NCBI GenBank assembly: GCA_046541875.1
Contig: JBKHCL010000003.1
Location: 3,279-67,278, forward strand
Reading direction: 5' to 3'
DNA from: CAZFPT01 sp046541875
Lineage (GTDB): Bacteria; Planctomycetota; Phycisphaerae; SM23-33
DNA length: 64,000 nt
The position numbers were made by a program, and so were the translations under genes. Shown here piece after piece: positions 1-10,084 of the stretch (position 1 is the first letter of the stretch; each line of letters opens with the position of its first letter). The notes beneath the pieces were generated by a model. The model was given only the letters and a program-made list of their open reading frames with translations. It had not been told where the DNA came from and made no database searches.

Positions 1-366
1 TCTTCAGGTTGAGGCCCATCTTCGCCGGGCGGGGCGTCGCGACAAGCCATCGGGTTCGTCCGTCTTCGGGAGGGGCTTCACTGCGTTTCGTCCCGGCAGG
101 GCGATGTTCCTGGCCGGGCAAGGCGATCGGGTCATCGTGGCTGCCCGGATCCGCGACGAGACCGAGGCGATGCGGGAAACGAGATAAGAAAAAACGCGAT
201 TACGCCAAATCGGGGCGGTGCCTTCGGGGCGTCGCCCTGTTTGTATATGGGGGATGGAGCGGAGTTCACGGATTCTTCAAAACTCCTTTTCATTGACGCT
301 GAAATCGCTACACTCTGTGGTCCCGGCGATATCGCTGAAACCCGCAGAGACAGGATCTCAACCGGC
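1..366. other. left-edge region without a supported gene
   Basis: I see no convincing coding frame, RNA gene or clean promoter before the ABC ATPase start at 367. An in-frame upstream extension to 241 is open, but it lacks any ATPase homology and has no ribosome-binding site. The stretch 180-330 is more AT-rich than its surroundings, as expected for a promoter region of the downstream cluster, but I cannot pick a -35/-10 pair with confidence. Confidence 0.4.
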
Positions 367-1134
367 ATGCAGAACGAACCCGACAATACAGGCCAGCCCA
401 AACCCCAGCCCCGCGGCGACGTGCTGATCGAGGCCCGCGACGTTGAACGGGTCTACAAGACCGGCGATACGTCCGTGTACGCCCTGCGGTCGATCGACCT
501 GGAGATCCACCAGGGCGAGTATCTCTCGCTGATGGGGCCTTCCGGGTCGGGCAAGACGACGTTCTTCAACATGGTCGGCGCCCTGGATTTTCCCACAGCC
601 GGCGAGGTCCGCATCGGCGGGCGGGACCTGCGGGAGCTCTCCTCGGGGCAGTTGGCGTATCTGCGTTGCGTCAACATCGGTTACATCTTCCAGAACTACA
701 ACCTCATCGAGGTTTTCTCGGCCTTGGAGAACGTCAAGCTGCCGATCAAGATCCGCGGCGCCGACGACGACGAAGCCGAGGAGACGGCCGCTGAGCTGCT
801 CACCCGCGTGGGTCTGGGGCATCGCCTGGGGCACTTGCCCGGTGAGCTTTCCGGCGGTCAGCAACAGCGGGTGGCCATTGCCCGCGCGTTGGCGAACAAT
901 CCGAGCCTGGTATTGGCCGACGAGCCGACCGGCAATCTGGACTCCGGCACCGGGCACGAGATTGTGCAACTGCTCAGCGAACTGAGCGATGAACATGGCG
1001 TGACGGTCGTATCGGCGACGCACGATCACCGCATGCTCGATGTCTCCGACCGCGTGGTGTATCTGCGGGACGGGACGGTGGAGCGGATCGTATCGCGTTC
1101 GGATCTCAATATTTCGGTCGGATCGGTGGGTTAG
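367..1134 (+). CDS. ABC transporter ATP-binding protein, LolD/MacB type
   Basis: A 255-residue cytoplasmic ATPase that should drive an FtsX/MacB-type permease. Walker A (GPSGSGKTT) lies near residues 57-65, the Q-loop region reads GYIFQNYNL, the signature LSGGQQQR is near residue 161, Walker B is LVLADEPT followed by GNLDSGTG, and the switch histidine is in SATHDH. This is the pattern of the LolD/MacB/FtsE group (established knowledge). I chose ATG 367, because the open extension to 241 carries no family sequence. The gene opens a same-strand cluster and is followed after 73 bases by a large membrane protein. It is paralogous to the ATPase at 12835: both have LRC before the Q-loop and a similar charged tail after the H-loop. 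The substrate is unknown. Confidence 0.9.
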   Translation: MQNEPDNTGQPKPQPRGDVLIEARDVERVYKTGDTSVYALRSIDLEIHQGEYLSLMGPSGSGKTTFFNMVGALDFPTAGEVRIGGRDLRELSSGQLAYLRCVNIGYIFQNYNLIEVFSALENVKLPIKIRGADDDEAEETAAELLTRVGLGHRLGHLPGELSGGQQQRVAIARALANNPSLVLADEPTGNLDSGTGHEIVQLLSELSDEHGVTVVSATHDHRMLDVSDRVVYLRDGTVERIVSRSDLNISVGSVG

Positions 1135-1207
1135 TAAGCTGTTTGAGGCAGACTCACGGCGGGCCGCCGGTGTCCGTCGTTCTTCCACGAGACGAAGGTA
1201 GAAACGC

Positions 1208-4156
1208 ATGAAGTGGTCTCATCTGGGCACGATTCTCCTCGGGCTGGTTCTGATTGCGATTCTGGTTCCGTTGTGCCAGTTTCTCACCCAGATGACGGTC
1301 AACGTGGACGCCGAGACGTCCACGCCGGTCGCCTGGGCGGTGGGTATCGTTTTCAGTCTGTTGCTGGTGTTCGGTACGATTCGCGCGATCGCCCGGACCC
1401 GCCGGATCGACAAGCCCAACATGGTGCTGCTGTACTGCATGCTCACGGTGGCGATCCCGGTGATGAACATCGGGCTGGTCCGCCAGGTGTACATGTCCAT
1501 GCAGGCGGGCATGCACGAGTACTTTCTTAACGGGAATAACACCTACCGCACCCAGGTGAACAATCTGCGTCGCGGTTGGTTCCCGGTGGTTCCCACGCGC
1601 GAGGGGTTTGCGTGGCTCAAGGCCGATCGGCTGCTGAACTTCATGGAAGACACCGAAATGGCGTCCCAGCAGCGCAAGGCCGAGTCGAAGCTTCGGGGGC
1701 TGGTGGTCAAGGAATCGCAGGCCCGTCGCCTCCGGCAGGCCGCCACCCAGCCGGCGACCACTCAGCCGACCGCAACCCAGCCCGCGGATGCCAACGCCGC
1801 GCCGGTCGACGGGCAGGTCGACGCCAACGAGCACACCCAGGCGCTGCAGTGGGTGGCCAAGCTCCGGGCCGACCAGGCGGATGCGTTTCTCGTGGAGCGA
1901 TCGCGCTGGACGTCGGTCGATCTGAAATCGCTCGATCTGCTCAAACCGCTCCGCCGGAGGCAGCAGGAAGCCGGCCAGGTCAGCCGTGAAAACCTCCAGA
2001 AGCTCCCGGAGATGCTCAAGGGCATCGATGAACTCGAAGCCAGCCTGCTGGAGGGGAACTGGAACTCGGGTCTGATGGACCAGAGCACCCGCGAACGCCT
2101 TTTCGCCCAGTTCCCCGATTTGCGAACCCCCGAGGCACGCCGGGAGCGGATTGCCCACTTCGCCGACCAGGCCGACCGGATTGGCCGGATGGTGGCGATG
2201 CTTACCACATCCGACCGCACGCAGTTGCGGTCGGCGTTGATGGACGACTACCTCCAGCAGTACGCCACCATGCCGGATCATGAAGTGCGAGCCATGCAGA
2301 ACCGGCTGGTGTATCGCATGAAGACCTCTTCCCGTACGGACATGGTGAAGATGGACGGCTCGGGCGGCAAGGTCAACCAGTTCTTGGACGGGTTCCGCAA
2401 CGGGCTCTGGGCGAAGCTCCAGGACAAGTCAGCCGTCAAGGAACTGACGGTCCGGGACCGCTTCGAGAAGTCGGCCGACGATCTGCCATGGCACCTCTGG
2501 GCCAAGCCGATCGTCATGTGGACGTCGCTGTTCCTGGCGATTTTCATGCTGCTGATGTGCGTCTCGGAATGGCTCCGCCGCAAGTGGATCGACCGCGAAA
2601 ACCTCGCCTTCCCCCTGGTGGAAATCGCCGACACGATGATTCGTCATGACGCGGACATCGAAAACGCAGCCGACCTGTATCACCCCCAGCCTCGGAAGCG
2701 TCCGGTCAACCCGGTGTTCATGATCGGCTTGCTGATCGGCCTGGTCTGGGTGGGCATGGAGGCGCTGGGTCATTACGGTTTCCTCACGGGCGATTACCAG
2801 GCGACGTTCAGCGTTTCCAAGGAACTGTTCACCGGCAATACGCTGAAGAACGCCGACAAGGTCTTCCTGGTGGTCTCGCCGATCATTCTGGGGCTGGGGT
2901 TCCTCATCAGCCTGGAGATCAGCTTCTCGGTGTGGGTGATTTTCATCATCTATACGATCATCGTGATGATCGGGAAGAACACCTACCCGGACCTGAAGGA
3001 CAGCCTCTTCTCCGGCTGGGCCGGCGGGAGGCAGTACCCGTTCCCGATGGCGCAGATGCTGGGGGCGTCGTTGTGCTTCTCGGCGATCGTCCTGTTCAAG
3101 ACTTTCCGCGGCTCCAAGCAGGCCAAGACCACCGCCTCGGACGATTACTTCATCCCGCCTCGGCTGAACTTCATCGGAATGGTCGTGCTGCCGATCGTCA
3201 TTCTCGCTCTGTTGTGGCATCACGGGGTGGGGGAGGGCATCGTGGGCGTGCTGTTCATCGCCCTGATCGGCCTGCTGGCGTTCGTGCAGATGATCACGGC
3301 TGCCCGCGTTCGTGCGGAGACCGGCCTGCATACCCAGCACGTCTCGTACGAGTTCACGAAGATCCCGATGGTCTTCGGTATGACCAGCCTGTTGGGTTCG
3401 CGCATCTTCTCGCTGTTCGTGACGGTGGCGTTCCTGCCGTTGACGCTGCTGTTCCGCACGATCCCACAGCACCTCGAAAACATGGAGCTGGCCAGGCGAA
3501 ACAAACTGCGCCTGCGCACGGTGGCGGTGGCGTCGCTGACGGCCTTCATCGTGGCGGTGGTCGTCGGCATGGTTGTCCTGCCGATCTGGGCGTACGCCTA
3601 CGGCGGCGTCGCCTACGGCGAAGGCGCCGAGGACCAAGGTCAGACCTCGCGCACCATCGCCCACTACTCGCTGTGGATTTCGCACTACCTCGGTGAGGAG
3701 GGGCTCGACCAGTGGACGCAGGTCCACTGGATCCGCATCTGGTTCATGCTGGGCGGCTTCGGCGTGGTGGCGGTGCTGTCGCTGCTGCGAAGCCGATTCC
3801 TGCAATTCCCCCTGCATCCGATCGGATACCTGCTGATCCTGTTGAGTATCTACTACGTATGGGTGTCGCCGTATTACAAAGGAACCTCGGACGCGCCGTC
3901 CGAGTCGTCCTGGCTGTGGGGAAGTATCTTCCTGGCCTGGTTGCTCAAGAAGGTGATCATCAAGTACGGTGGCATGACCACCTACCGACGGGCCAAGCCC
4001 TTCTTTATCGGGCTGGTGGTCGGTGCGGTGCTGTGTGTGTTCCTGTTCAACGCGACGGATCTGGTCTGTTCGCTGATCGGTGCTGACGCCAAGGACCCGG
4101 GCGGATTCATCAAACCCTTCCTGGACAAGCACCCGTTCAGCCCGGCGTTCTATTGA
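1208..4156 (+). CDS. large OPT/DUF6785-like multi-spanning membrane protein
   Basis: A 982-residue membrane protein. Three hydrophobic segments occupy about residues 5-110. A long soluble, Gln/Ala/Thr-rich and charged stretch follows (about 110-430), then roughly ten more membrane segments to the C-terminus. The motif DRENLAFPLVEI just after the soluble region and RAETGLHTQH later resemble the DUF6784/DUF6785 proteins found in Planctomycetota and Armatimonadota, which look like distant oligopeptide-transporter (OPT) relatives. That assignment is from memory of the family and needs a profile search. The start ATG has an AAGG-type ribosome-binding site about 10 bases upstream. It sits between an ABC ATPase and a giant FtsX-type permease, and a second, shorter OPT-like protein follows at 10085. 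Transport function is inferred; no substrate can be named. Confidence 0.7.
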   Translation: MKWSHLGTILLGLVLIAILVPLCQFLTQMTVNVDAETSTPVAWAVGIVFSLLLVFGTIRAIARTRRIDKPNMVLLYCMLTVAIPVMNIGLVRQVYMSMQAGMHEYFLNGNNTYRTQVNNLRRGWFPVVPTREGFAWLKADRLLNFMEDTEMASQQRKAESKLRGLVVKESQARRLRQAATQPATTQPTATQPADANAAPVDGQVDANEHTQALQWVAKLRADQADAFLVERSRWTSVDLKSLDLLKPLRRRQQEAGQVSRENLQKLPEMLKGIDELEASLLEGNWNSGLMDQSTRERLFAQFPDLRTPEARRERIAHFADQADRIGRMVAMLTTSDRTQLRSALMDDYLQQYATMPDHEVRAMQNRLVYRMKTSSRTDMVKMDGSGGKVNQFLDGFRNGLWAKLQDKSAVKELTVRDRFEKSADDLPWHLWAKPIVMWTSLFLAIFMLLMCVSEWLRRKWIDRENLAFPLVEIADTMIRHDADIENAADLYHPQPRKRPVNPVFMIGLLIGLVWVGMEALGHYGFLTGDYQATFSVSKELFTGNTLKNADKVFLVVSPIILGLGFLISLEISFSVWVIFIIYTIIVMIGKNTYPDLKDSLFSGWAGGRQYPFPMAQMLGASLCFSAIVLFKTFRGSKQAKTTASDDYFIPPRLNFIGMVVLPIVILALLWHHGVGEGIVGVLFIALIGLLAFVQMITAARVRAETGLHTQHVSYEFTKIPMVFGMTSLLGSRIFSLFVTVAFLPLTLLFRTIPQHLENMELARRNKLRLRTVAVASLTAFIVAVVVGMVVLPIWAYAYGGVAYGEGAEDQGQTSRTIAHYSLWISHYLGEEGLDQWTQVHWIRIWFMLGGFGVVAVLSLLRSRFLQFPLHPIGYLLILLSIYYVWVSPYYKGTSDAPSESSWLWGSIFLAWLLKKVIIKYGGMTTYRRAKPFFIGLVVGAVLCVFLFNATDLVCSLIGADAKDPGGFIKPFLDKHPFSPAFY

Positions 4157-4176
4157 TGCATGAAGGAGTGGTCGAC

Positions 4177-7100
4177 GTGACTCGGCGACTGATAACCTGT
4201 TGTTTGGTTCTGCTGGCTGCGTGGGCCGTTGCGCAGGGCGGCGAGCGGAACGAGAAAATCCAGAAGGACATCGATGTCCCGGTGCGAAAGCAGTTGGAGT
4301 CCTACTCGGCCCTCTCGCCCCAGGGGCTGGAGGCGCTGGACCGCGTCTCCTCCTCCGCTGCGCTGCGCGCGGAGATGGAGGAGATTCTCAAAGGCAACCT
4401 GTCCGTCGGTGCCAGGCAGGTCGATGCCAACGGCAGGGCCCATATCCACCGTTACCTGGACAGGAAGTTCGATGCGCTCTCTGAGCGGGGACTTCGGAAA
4501 CTGGGCGCGATTACCGGACAGGTGGCGGTCCCCGTTTCGATCCGCAACGCCCGCTCGCTCGGCGAGAAAGGCAACGCCCGAGGCCGATCGAGAGTGACCA
4601 TCGACGGGGTGCGCTGGGCGGACGGCAACAGCTGTCACCTGCTGCCGATGTGGCCCAACGGCCCGATGCCGTCGATCTGTCCGGTCGGTGGGTTGAGCGG
4701 CCCGCTGGTGTACGTCGAAGACGGTTCGTGGGAAGCCCTGCGAGGCCTGCCCCTCGAGGGCGCCATTGTGCTGATGGACTTCCGTGGCGGACGACGCTGG
4801 GCGACACTGGCCTCCATGGGGGTTCAGGGCGTGATCGCCATCGAGGACGAGCACGTTTCCCGCGACAAGGCCGAGCGGTGGTTCGTGAATACTCCGGTCC
4901 CCTTGCCGCGGTTCTACGTGGACCGCAAACGCGGGCAGGAGCTGATCGCCCACGCCACGCGCAAGGAGTACCCCGAGAAAGGCGATCAGTGGCGCATCGT
5001 CAAAGGCAAAGCCGCCACCATGCACGGTGGGAACGTCTACGAGCAGCGTCGCTTCGAGTCGCCCTTCGTGTACCTTCCACCCACCGAGCCGATCATTCAC
5101 ACGGTCATGGAGCGCGAGCTGCTCCGTCGTCTGGGCGACAAGTACGGGGTGGCCGGCGAAGACATCGCGGTGTTGAACAGGCTGGGAGACTCGCCTCCCA
5201 AGGCCGGTACCAAGCTGAAGATTCCCGGAAAGGACGAGACCTACGAAGTCAAGGAGCAGGATCTGCTCAAGCAGATCGCCGCATCTTACGAAGTCTCCCT
5301 GGACGCTCTGCTCAAGGCCAATGACCTCGATAAAGACAAGGAAGACCAGGGCATCTCGGCGGGTACGAAGCTGACGATTCCGAACATCAACCAGTCGCTG
5401 GTGATTCTCGTTCGGATTGACAGCTGCTCGGTGGTTCCCGACGCCCCGCACGGCGCGAATGCGGCAGGCAACATCGCTTTGGCGATCAAGCTGATGGAGC
5501 ATCTGGCGACCGACCCGTCGGTGATCCGGCGCAAGGGCGTGGTGTTCGGGTTCCTGGACGCCGAAGGGCTTGGTGGGCGCACCAGCCGGGCCGTTACCGA
5601 GTCGATGCTGCTGAAAGAGAACAAGCTCAAGCTTCGCCCGAAGGAAGACCCCGCCAACCGCATCAAGCGGTATCGCCAGGTGGTGGCTTGGCTGGAGGCC
5701 GACCAGAGCGGCAAGATAGGCTACGACACCGCGAAGTGGTTGGCCGACGAGTGGTTGTACTCCCGTCTGGAATCGTTGCGAATCCGTCTGGCGGAGGAGC
5801 GGACGCGCCTGCGCCGACGCTTGCGTGAGCTTCCCGAGGACTCCGCCGAAGCCAGGGAAATCGAAACCCGTCTCGACGAGATCAAGCTCCTTGTATGGGG
5901 CAAGGACCCGCGCGAAGCCGATGGCGGGCTGGTGGACCTGCGTGATGAGACCATCAAGAACACCAGCCTCTCCTATCCCGAGCGGACCAAAAGATTTCTA
6001 CGGACGGTTCCCCAGACCATCGCGGAGGCCCGCGATCAGGATATGCCCGAGCTGGCGTTGCCGACGCTCCAGGCGCGACTCAAGGCCGAGCTTGCCGAGG
6101 AACAGGAAAGCTACGATATCTCGCAGGGCAACCTGGATGTGATCGGCAAGATCCTCGATGCGATGGTTCCCAGCAAGGATCAGCCTTCCCTCGCCTACCA
6201 ACTGGACCTTGCCGACGCGACCCATTCGCTGGGGATCGTGTCCGAGAACAAGGACTTCCGCCGCAATCACCCGGCTGCGGGGAACGCCAAGGCCTTGGCC
6301 AAGCGATACCGCAAGGTGCTGGCGTACGCAGCCGTCCAGGCGGGTTGGCCGGAAGACTTCCTTATTCTGACCAACGACGACGTGCTGCATCACGCCCTGA
6401 TGAAACTCCAGTCACCGCCGATTTATCCGGAGTTCTGGGCGGGCGTGGACGTGTCGCTGTTGGCGTTGAGCACGCAGAACGATACCAAGCAGAAGCTGGA
6501 CTCACCACGGGACACCCTCGATCGGGTCAAGTGGGAGAACCTGCATATCCAGGCTCGCAGCGCGATGTTACTGCTTCGGCTGGGGCTGGAAAGCCCGCTG
6601 GACTCCCTGCCTCCGGCGAAGATCAACAAGAAACCGAAATTCGGTCGTCTGACCGGCAAGATCGCCGAGTTCAACATGCGATCGGGCATTGACGCCCAGG
6701 ACCCGATCGCCGGGGCCTACGTGTACTACCCGGCCTTGAAGAAGGATCATGGCACTCACGCGCATAACACGCTCGCCTACCGCGGAGCTCGCCGCGGGAT
6801 TCTGATGATCACGCCGCTGAACGGCATCTATACGCTGCCGCTGGAGGACGCCTCCTACGACGATGCCCTGTTGCTGTACTCGTATTTGCTGGACAGTGAA
6901 ACAGGCCTGTTCAACAAGGTCGCCGACCAGGGGCAGATCGGCAGCCAGAGGGCAAACCCGAAGTTCAAGCTGCTGGACCTGGAGGAGACTGAAAAGAAGA
7001 TCGTGCTCACCGAGGTCTACCCGTGGATGTTCTTTCCGGGCGTGGACCCGCGGGAGTACAAGGTCGTCGGCGAGACCGAGAGTCAGTTCCACCTCGTTGA

Positions 7101-10083
7101 CGTGGTCCGCAACGGCGATCCGAAGCATTACGCCCTGGATGCTCCCCGAGGGGACTACAAGGAGCATGACCTCGACGCGGTCGTGGTCTACATGCCCAAC
7201 GGTAGCCGGGCTCGGGTGGCCGTCCAGTCGGCGGTCACGACCAAGATGGTGCTCAGCGGCTGGGTGCATCCCGAGAGGTTCCGCCATCGCGGAAACGGGT
7301 ACGTCATCGGCGACCTTGGCTCGAAGGAGTCCAAGGCGACGCTGATGGAATCGAAGCGTACCCAGGCCCGCGTGGAGGCCGACGTCACCGGGGAGAGCTT
7401 TGACGAGGCCGCCTGGGAGAAGGAATTCGAGGCGTGGTACCAGGCACAGATGGCCAAGCCCGGCTGGGCGCGAAATCTTACGCTGTCCCAGACGCCGCTG
7501 CACATTGCCGGGGACATGCTGATCCTGGCTGAGCGTCGTCAGCGGGTCTACAAGGAATTCGGTATCAAGGACCAGGGCGTTGCCCACGCCATCGAACGAG
7601 CCCGGGAGAAGTACGCCCGCGCCAAGGACGCCCTGAACCGCAAGGACTACCAGAGTGCCAACGGAGCCGCCCGCGAGGCGTGGGGCATCCTGATGAAGTC
7701 CTACGGACAGGTATTGGACCTGGGTCGCGAGGCGGTCTTCTCGGTGGTGGTCCTGATGGCCCTGTTGCTGCCGGCGAGCATGTTCCTGGAGAAGCTCACT
7801 ATCGGGCGGAAGGGCATTGTGGGAAAGCTGGCGGGTACGACCGTTTACTTCGTGCTGGGCACGACGTTCCTGAACTTCTTTCACCCGGGATTCAAGATCT
7901 CGGTTTCGCCGTTCATCATCATGATCGCCTTCACGATGATCCTGATGTCGCTGATCGTGCTGATTATCTCGTATCAGCGGTTCGACGTCCTGCTTCGCCG
8001 GGCCCGCGCCGCCGGTGGCGAGGTGGAGAGCGAAGAGATCAGCCTGACCAGTTCGCTGGCGACGGCCTTGTCGATGGGCGTATCGAATCTCAAGAAACGA
8101 CCGGCCCGAACGTTCCTGACCGTTTTCACCGTAACGGTGCTGACCTTCTCGATCGTGACGTTCGTGTCGGTGCGCGGCGACGACCAGGTGGAGCTGTTGC
8201 CGCTCTCGCTGGACGAGGATCTCTCGGGCCGCACCGTAAAGCCGATCCCGCCGAAATACCGCGGCGTGATGTTCCGCGAGTTTTTCTGGTTGACGATGGA
8301 GGACAACTTCGTGGACGCGGTGGAGACCGAGTTCGGCGCCCGCTATGACCTTGCCGTTCGCGCCCATCGCATCCAGGTGGAAGGCGGCAACAACGCCGAC
8401 CGCGAAGGGATGAACCAGGAGAAGCTCACCCGGATCACGGGCACCCCGAAGAATCGCCCCACGTGGGTGGCCACCGGCATCATGGCGTTTCAGCCCGCCG
8501 AGCGGAAATTCAGTCATCTCCAACAGGCCGTCAGCAACGAGTCCTGGTTCCGCTCGGCCGACCCCATTACCGGACGGGTCGAGGACCGCGACGTAATCAT
8601 CATCCCCGACAACGGGGCCGAGGCGTTGGGCATCACCGAGGAGAAGATCTTCCGTGAGGATCCCAACGGGCAGATGGTGCGTCGGGCTCACGATGAACTG
8701 CCGAAGGTGCGCCTGATGAACCGCCAGTGGCGCGTGATCGGGATCCTCGATACGGACCTGGCCAACCGCCTGCGGGACGTCAACGGCAAGAGCCTGGCGA
8801 TGGTGGACTACCTTCGCAGCGCGTTCGCCTCGGGCGCCGCCGGTGGTGGTCACCTGGCCAACGAGCCCGAATCCTACCACATGTCATGGGAAGAGCTCGT
8901 CATCGTCCCGTATGCCGCCAAGAACGACGTGAAGGCCGAGACCCGCTCGGTGGCGATCCGCCTGCGCGAGCCACAAGAGGTCACCGTCGAGCCGGGCGAG
9001 TCGCTGGCGGACCTGGCCAAGCGGTATCTGGGCAGCAAGCTACGGGCCAGGGAGATCCTCCAGGCGAACGAATCGCTCGACGACGCCGCCGACATCCAAG
9101 CCGGCATGACGGTGCAGATTCCCGGCGACGACATGGAGACATTCCGAAACGACGTGGCCTTGCGTGTGAACAAGGCGATGTTCGGGCAGGTCGGCGGGCA
9201 GATCTCGCTGATCACGACGCAGTCCCAGCAGAGCGTAGCGGGTCTGGCGAAGGTGATCGTTCCGGTCATCCTCTGCGTTCTGATCGTTCTGAACACGATG
9301 ATGGCCAATGTCGAAGAACGTCGCGGCGAGGTGGGCATGCTCGGGGCGATCGGCCTGAGCCCGGCCCAGATCTCGTTCCTGCTTCTCAGCGAGTCGACGG
9401 TCTTCAGTGTGCTGGGGATCGTGCTGGGCACGTTCATCGGACTGTTGTTCGCGAACGTCGCCTCGATGATCGGCATCCTGCCGGGATTGTCGTTCAACTT
9501 CACCTCGCTGCTGTCGATGGCTTTGGCGGCGGGAACGGGCATCGTGGTGTTGATCGCGACGTTGATTCCCGCCCGCAAGGCGGCGGCACTGGCGGCCCCG
9601 AGCGGCATGGCCCAGTGGGAGCTGCCCGAGCCGTCGGCCGACGGAGACATCTCCTTCGAGCTGCCCTTTACGCTCACGCGGGGCAACGCGGTGGGCATGT
9701 CCGCCTTTTTCCGTCGCTTCCTGCTGAACCACACGGACCCGGCGAGTCCGGACTTCAACTGCCGGGATATCGAGTTGTCGGTTATTGACGAACCCGACGA
9801 ACAGGCCCTGCGGGTGGATGCGGTGATGTGGCTGAGCCCGTACGATCTGGACGTGGCCCAGAAGTTCGCGCTGAAGGTGGTTCCCACCGAGAGCGAGGGC
9901 GTCTTCACGGTGGTGATTCTGCTGCACCGCACCTCCGGTACGGAGGACGCCTGGCTGCGGACCAACTACGGGTTCCTGGACCTGGTGCGCCGGCAATTCC
10001 TGCTGTGGCGCAACCTCGACAACGATTCACGCAGCGACTACATTGCGGAAGGCGCACAGCTCTTCCAGGAGGCCGCTCAGTAA
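4177..10083 (+). CDS. giant FtsX-type permease fused to PA, LysM and M28-peptidase-like modules
   Basis: A 1968-residue protein. GTG 4177 is preferred over the overlapping ATG at 4156 because AAGGAG lies 8 bases upstream and the product then begins with a clean signal peptide. In order: a PA-like domain (about 174-265), two LysM-like segments (about 310-402), an M28-peptidase-like core (about 409-480), a long charged helical region, membrane segments from about 1185, an FtsX/MacB-type half starting near 1293, a third LysM-like segment (about 1600-1652), an FtsX domain with the EERRGEVGMLGAIGLS signature (about 1693-1815) and a 150-residue C-terminal domain. The M28-like core has lost the expected zinc ligands (VRID, GANAAGN and DAEGL where active enzymes have HxD, GAnD and EE), so it is probably a binding module. 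It begins 20 bases after the previous stop and ends 1 base before the next start. The architecture is new to me. Confidence 0.8.
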   Translation: MTRRLITCCLVLLAAWAVAQGGERNEKIQKDIDVPVRKQLESYSALSPQGLEALDRVSSSAALRAEMEEILKGNLSVGARQVDANGRAHIHRYLDRKFDALSERGLRKLGAITGQVAVPVSIRNARSLGEKGNARGRSRVTIDGVRWADGNSCHLLPMWPNGPMPSICPVGGLSGPLVYVEDGSWEALRGLPLEGAIVLMDFRGGRRWATLASMGVQGVIAIEDEHVSRDKAERWFVNTPVPLPRFYVDRKRGQELIAHATRKEYPEKGDQWRIVKGKAATMHGGNVYEQRRFESPFVYLPPTEPIIHTVMERELLRRLGDKYGVAGEDIAVLNRLGDSPPKAGTKLKIPGKDETYEVKEQDLLKQIAASYEVSLDALLKANDLDKDKEDQGISAGTKLTIPNINQSLVILVRIDSCSVVPDAPHGANAAGNIALAIKLMEHLATDPSVIRRKGVVFGFLDAEGLGGRTSRAVTESMLLKENKLKLRPKEDPANRIKRYRQVVAWLEADQSGKIGYDTAKWLADEWLYSRLESLRIRLAEERTRLRRRLRELPEDSAEAREIETRLDEIKLLVWGKDPREADGGLVDLRDETIKNTSLSYPERTKRFLRTVPQTIAEARDQDMPELALPTLQARLKAELAEEQESYDISQGNLDVIGKILDAMVPSKDQPSLAYQLDLADATHSLGIVSENKDFRRNHPAAGNAKALAKRYRKVLAYAAVQAGWPEDFLILTNDDVLHHALMKLQSPPIYPEFWAGVDVSLLALSTQNDTKQKLDSPRDTLDRVKWENLHIQARSAMLLLRLGLESPLDSLPPAKINKKPKFGRLTGKIAEFNMRSGIDAQDPIAGAYVYYPALKKDHGTHAHNTLAYRGARRGILMITPLNGIYTLPLEDASYDDALLLYSYLLDSETGLFNKVADQGQIGSQRANPKFKLLDLEETEKKIVLTEVYPWMFFPGVDPREYKVVGETESQFHLVDVVRNGDPKHYALDAPRGDYKEHDLDAVVVYMPNGSRARVAVQSAVTTKMVLSGWVHPERFRHRGNGYVIGDLGSKESKATLMESKRTQARVEADVTGESFDEAAWEKEFEAWYQAQMAKPGWARNLTLSQTPLHIAGDMLILAERRQRVYKEFGIKDQGVAHAIERAREKYARAKDALNRKDYQSANGAAREAWGILMKSYGQVLDLGREAVFSVVVLMALLLPASMFLEKLTIGRKGIVGKLAGTTVYFVLGTTFLNFFHPGFKISVSPFIIMIAFTMILMSLIVLIISYQRFDVLLRRARAAGGEVESEEISLTSSLATALSMGVSNLKKRPARTFLTVFTVTVLTFSIVTFVSVRGDDQVELLPLSLDEDLSGRTVKPIPPKYRGVMFREFFWLTMEDNFVDAVETEFGARYDLAVRAHRIQVEGGNNADREGMNQEKLTRITGTPKNRPTWVATGIMAFQPAERKFSHLQQAVSNESWFRSADPITGRVEDRDVIIIPDNGAEALGITEEKIFREDPNGQMVRRAHDELPKVRLMNRQWRVIGILDTDLANRLRDVNGKSLAMVDYLRSAFASGAAGGGHLANEPESYHMSWEELVIVPYAAKNDVKAETRSVAIRLREPQEVTVEPGESLADLAKRYLGSKLRAREILQANESLDDAADIQAGMTVQIPGDDMETFRNDVALRVNKAMFGQVGGQISLITTQSQQSVAGLAKVIVPVILCVLIVLNTMMANVEERRGEVGMLGAIGLSPAQISFLLLSESTVFSVLGIVLGTFIGLLFANVASMIGILPGLSFNFTSLLSMALAAGTGIVVLIATLIPARKAAALAAPSGMAQWELPEPSADGDISFELPFTLTRGNAVGMSAFFRRFLLNHTDPASPDFNCRDIELSVIDEPDEQALRVDAVMWLSPYDLDVAQKFALKVVPTESEGVFTVVILLHRTSGTEDAWLRTNYGFLDLVRRQFLLWRNLDNDSRSDYIAEGAQLFQEAAQ

Positions 10084-10084
10084 C

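Noticed and set aside
2429..4132. A long open frame on the reverse strand opposite the first OPT-like gene
   Set aside because: It is a by-product of high GC content: the peptide has skewed His/Arg/Gln/Asp composition, no ribosome-binding site and no recognisable domain, while the forward frame has clear membrane segments and family motifs.
4153..4176. An earlier start for the giant permease at TTG 4153 or ATG 4156
   Set aside because: These starts would add eight residues before the signal peptide and lack a ribosome-binding site, while GTG 4177 has AAGGAG at good spacing.
6568..8880. A 770-codon open frame on the reverse strand within the giant permease
   Set aside because: Composition is typical of an antisense frame of a GC-rich gene, and the forward frame carries clear PA, LysM and FtsX sequence.
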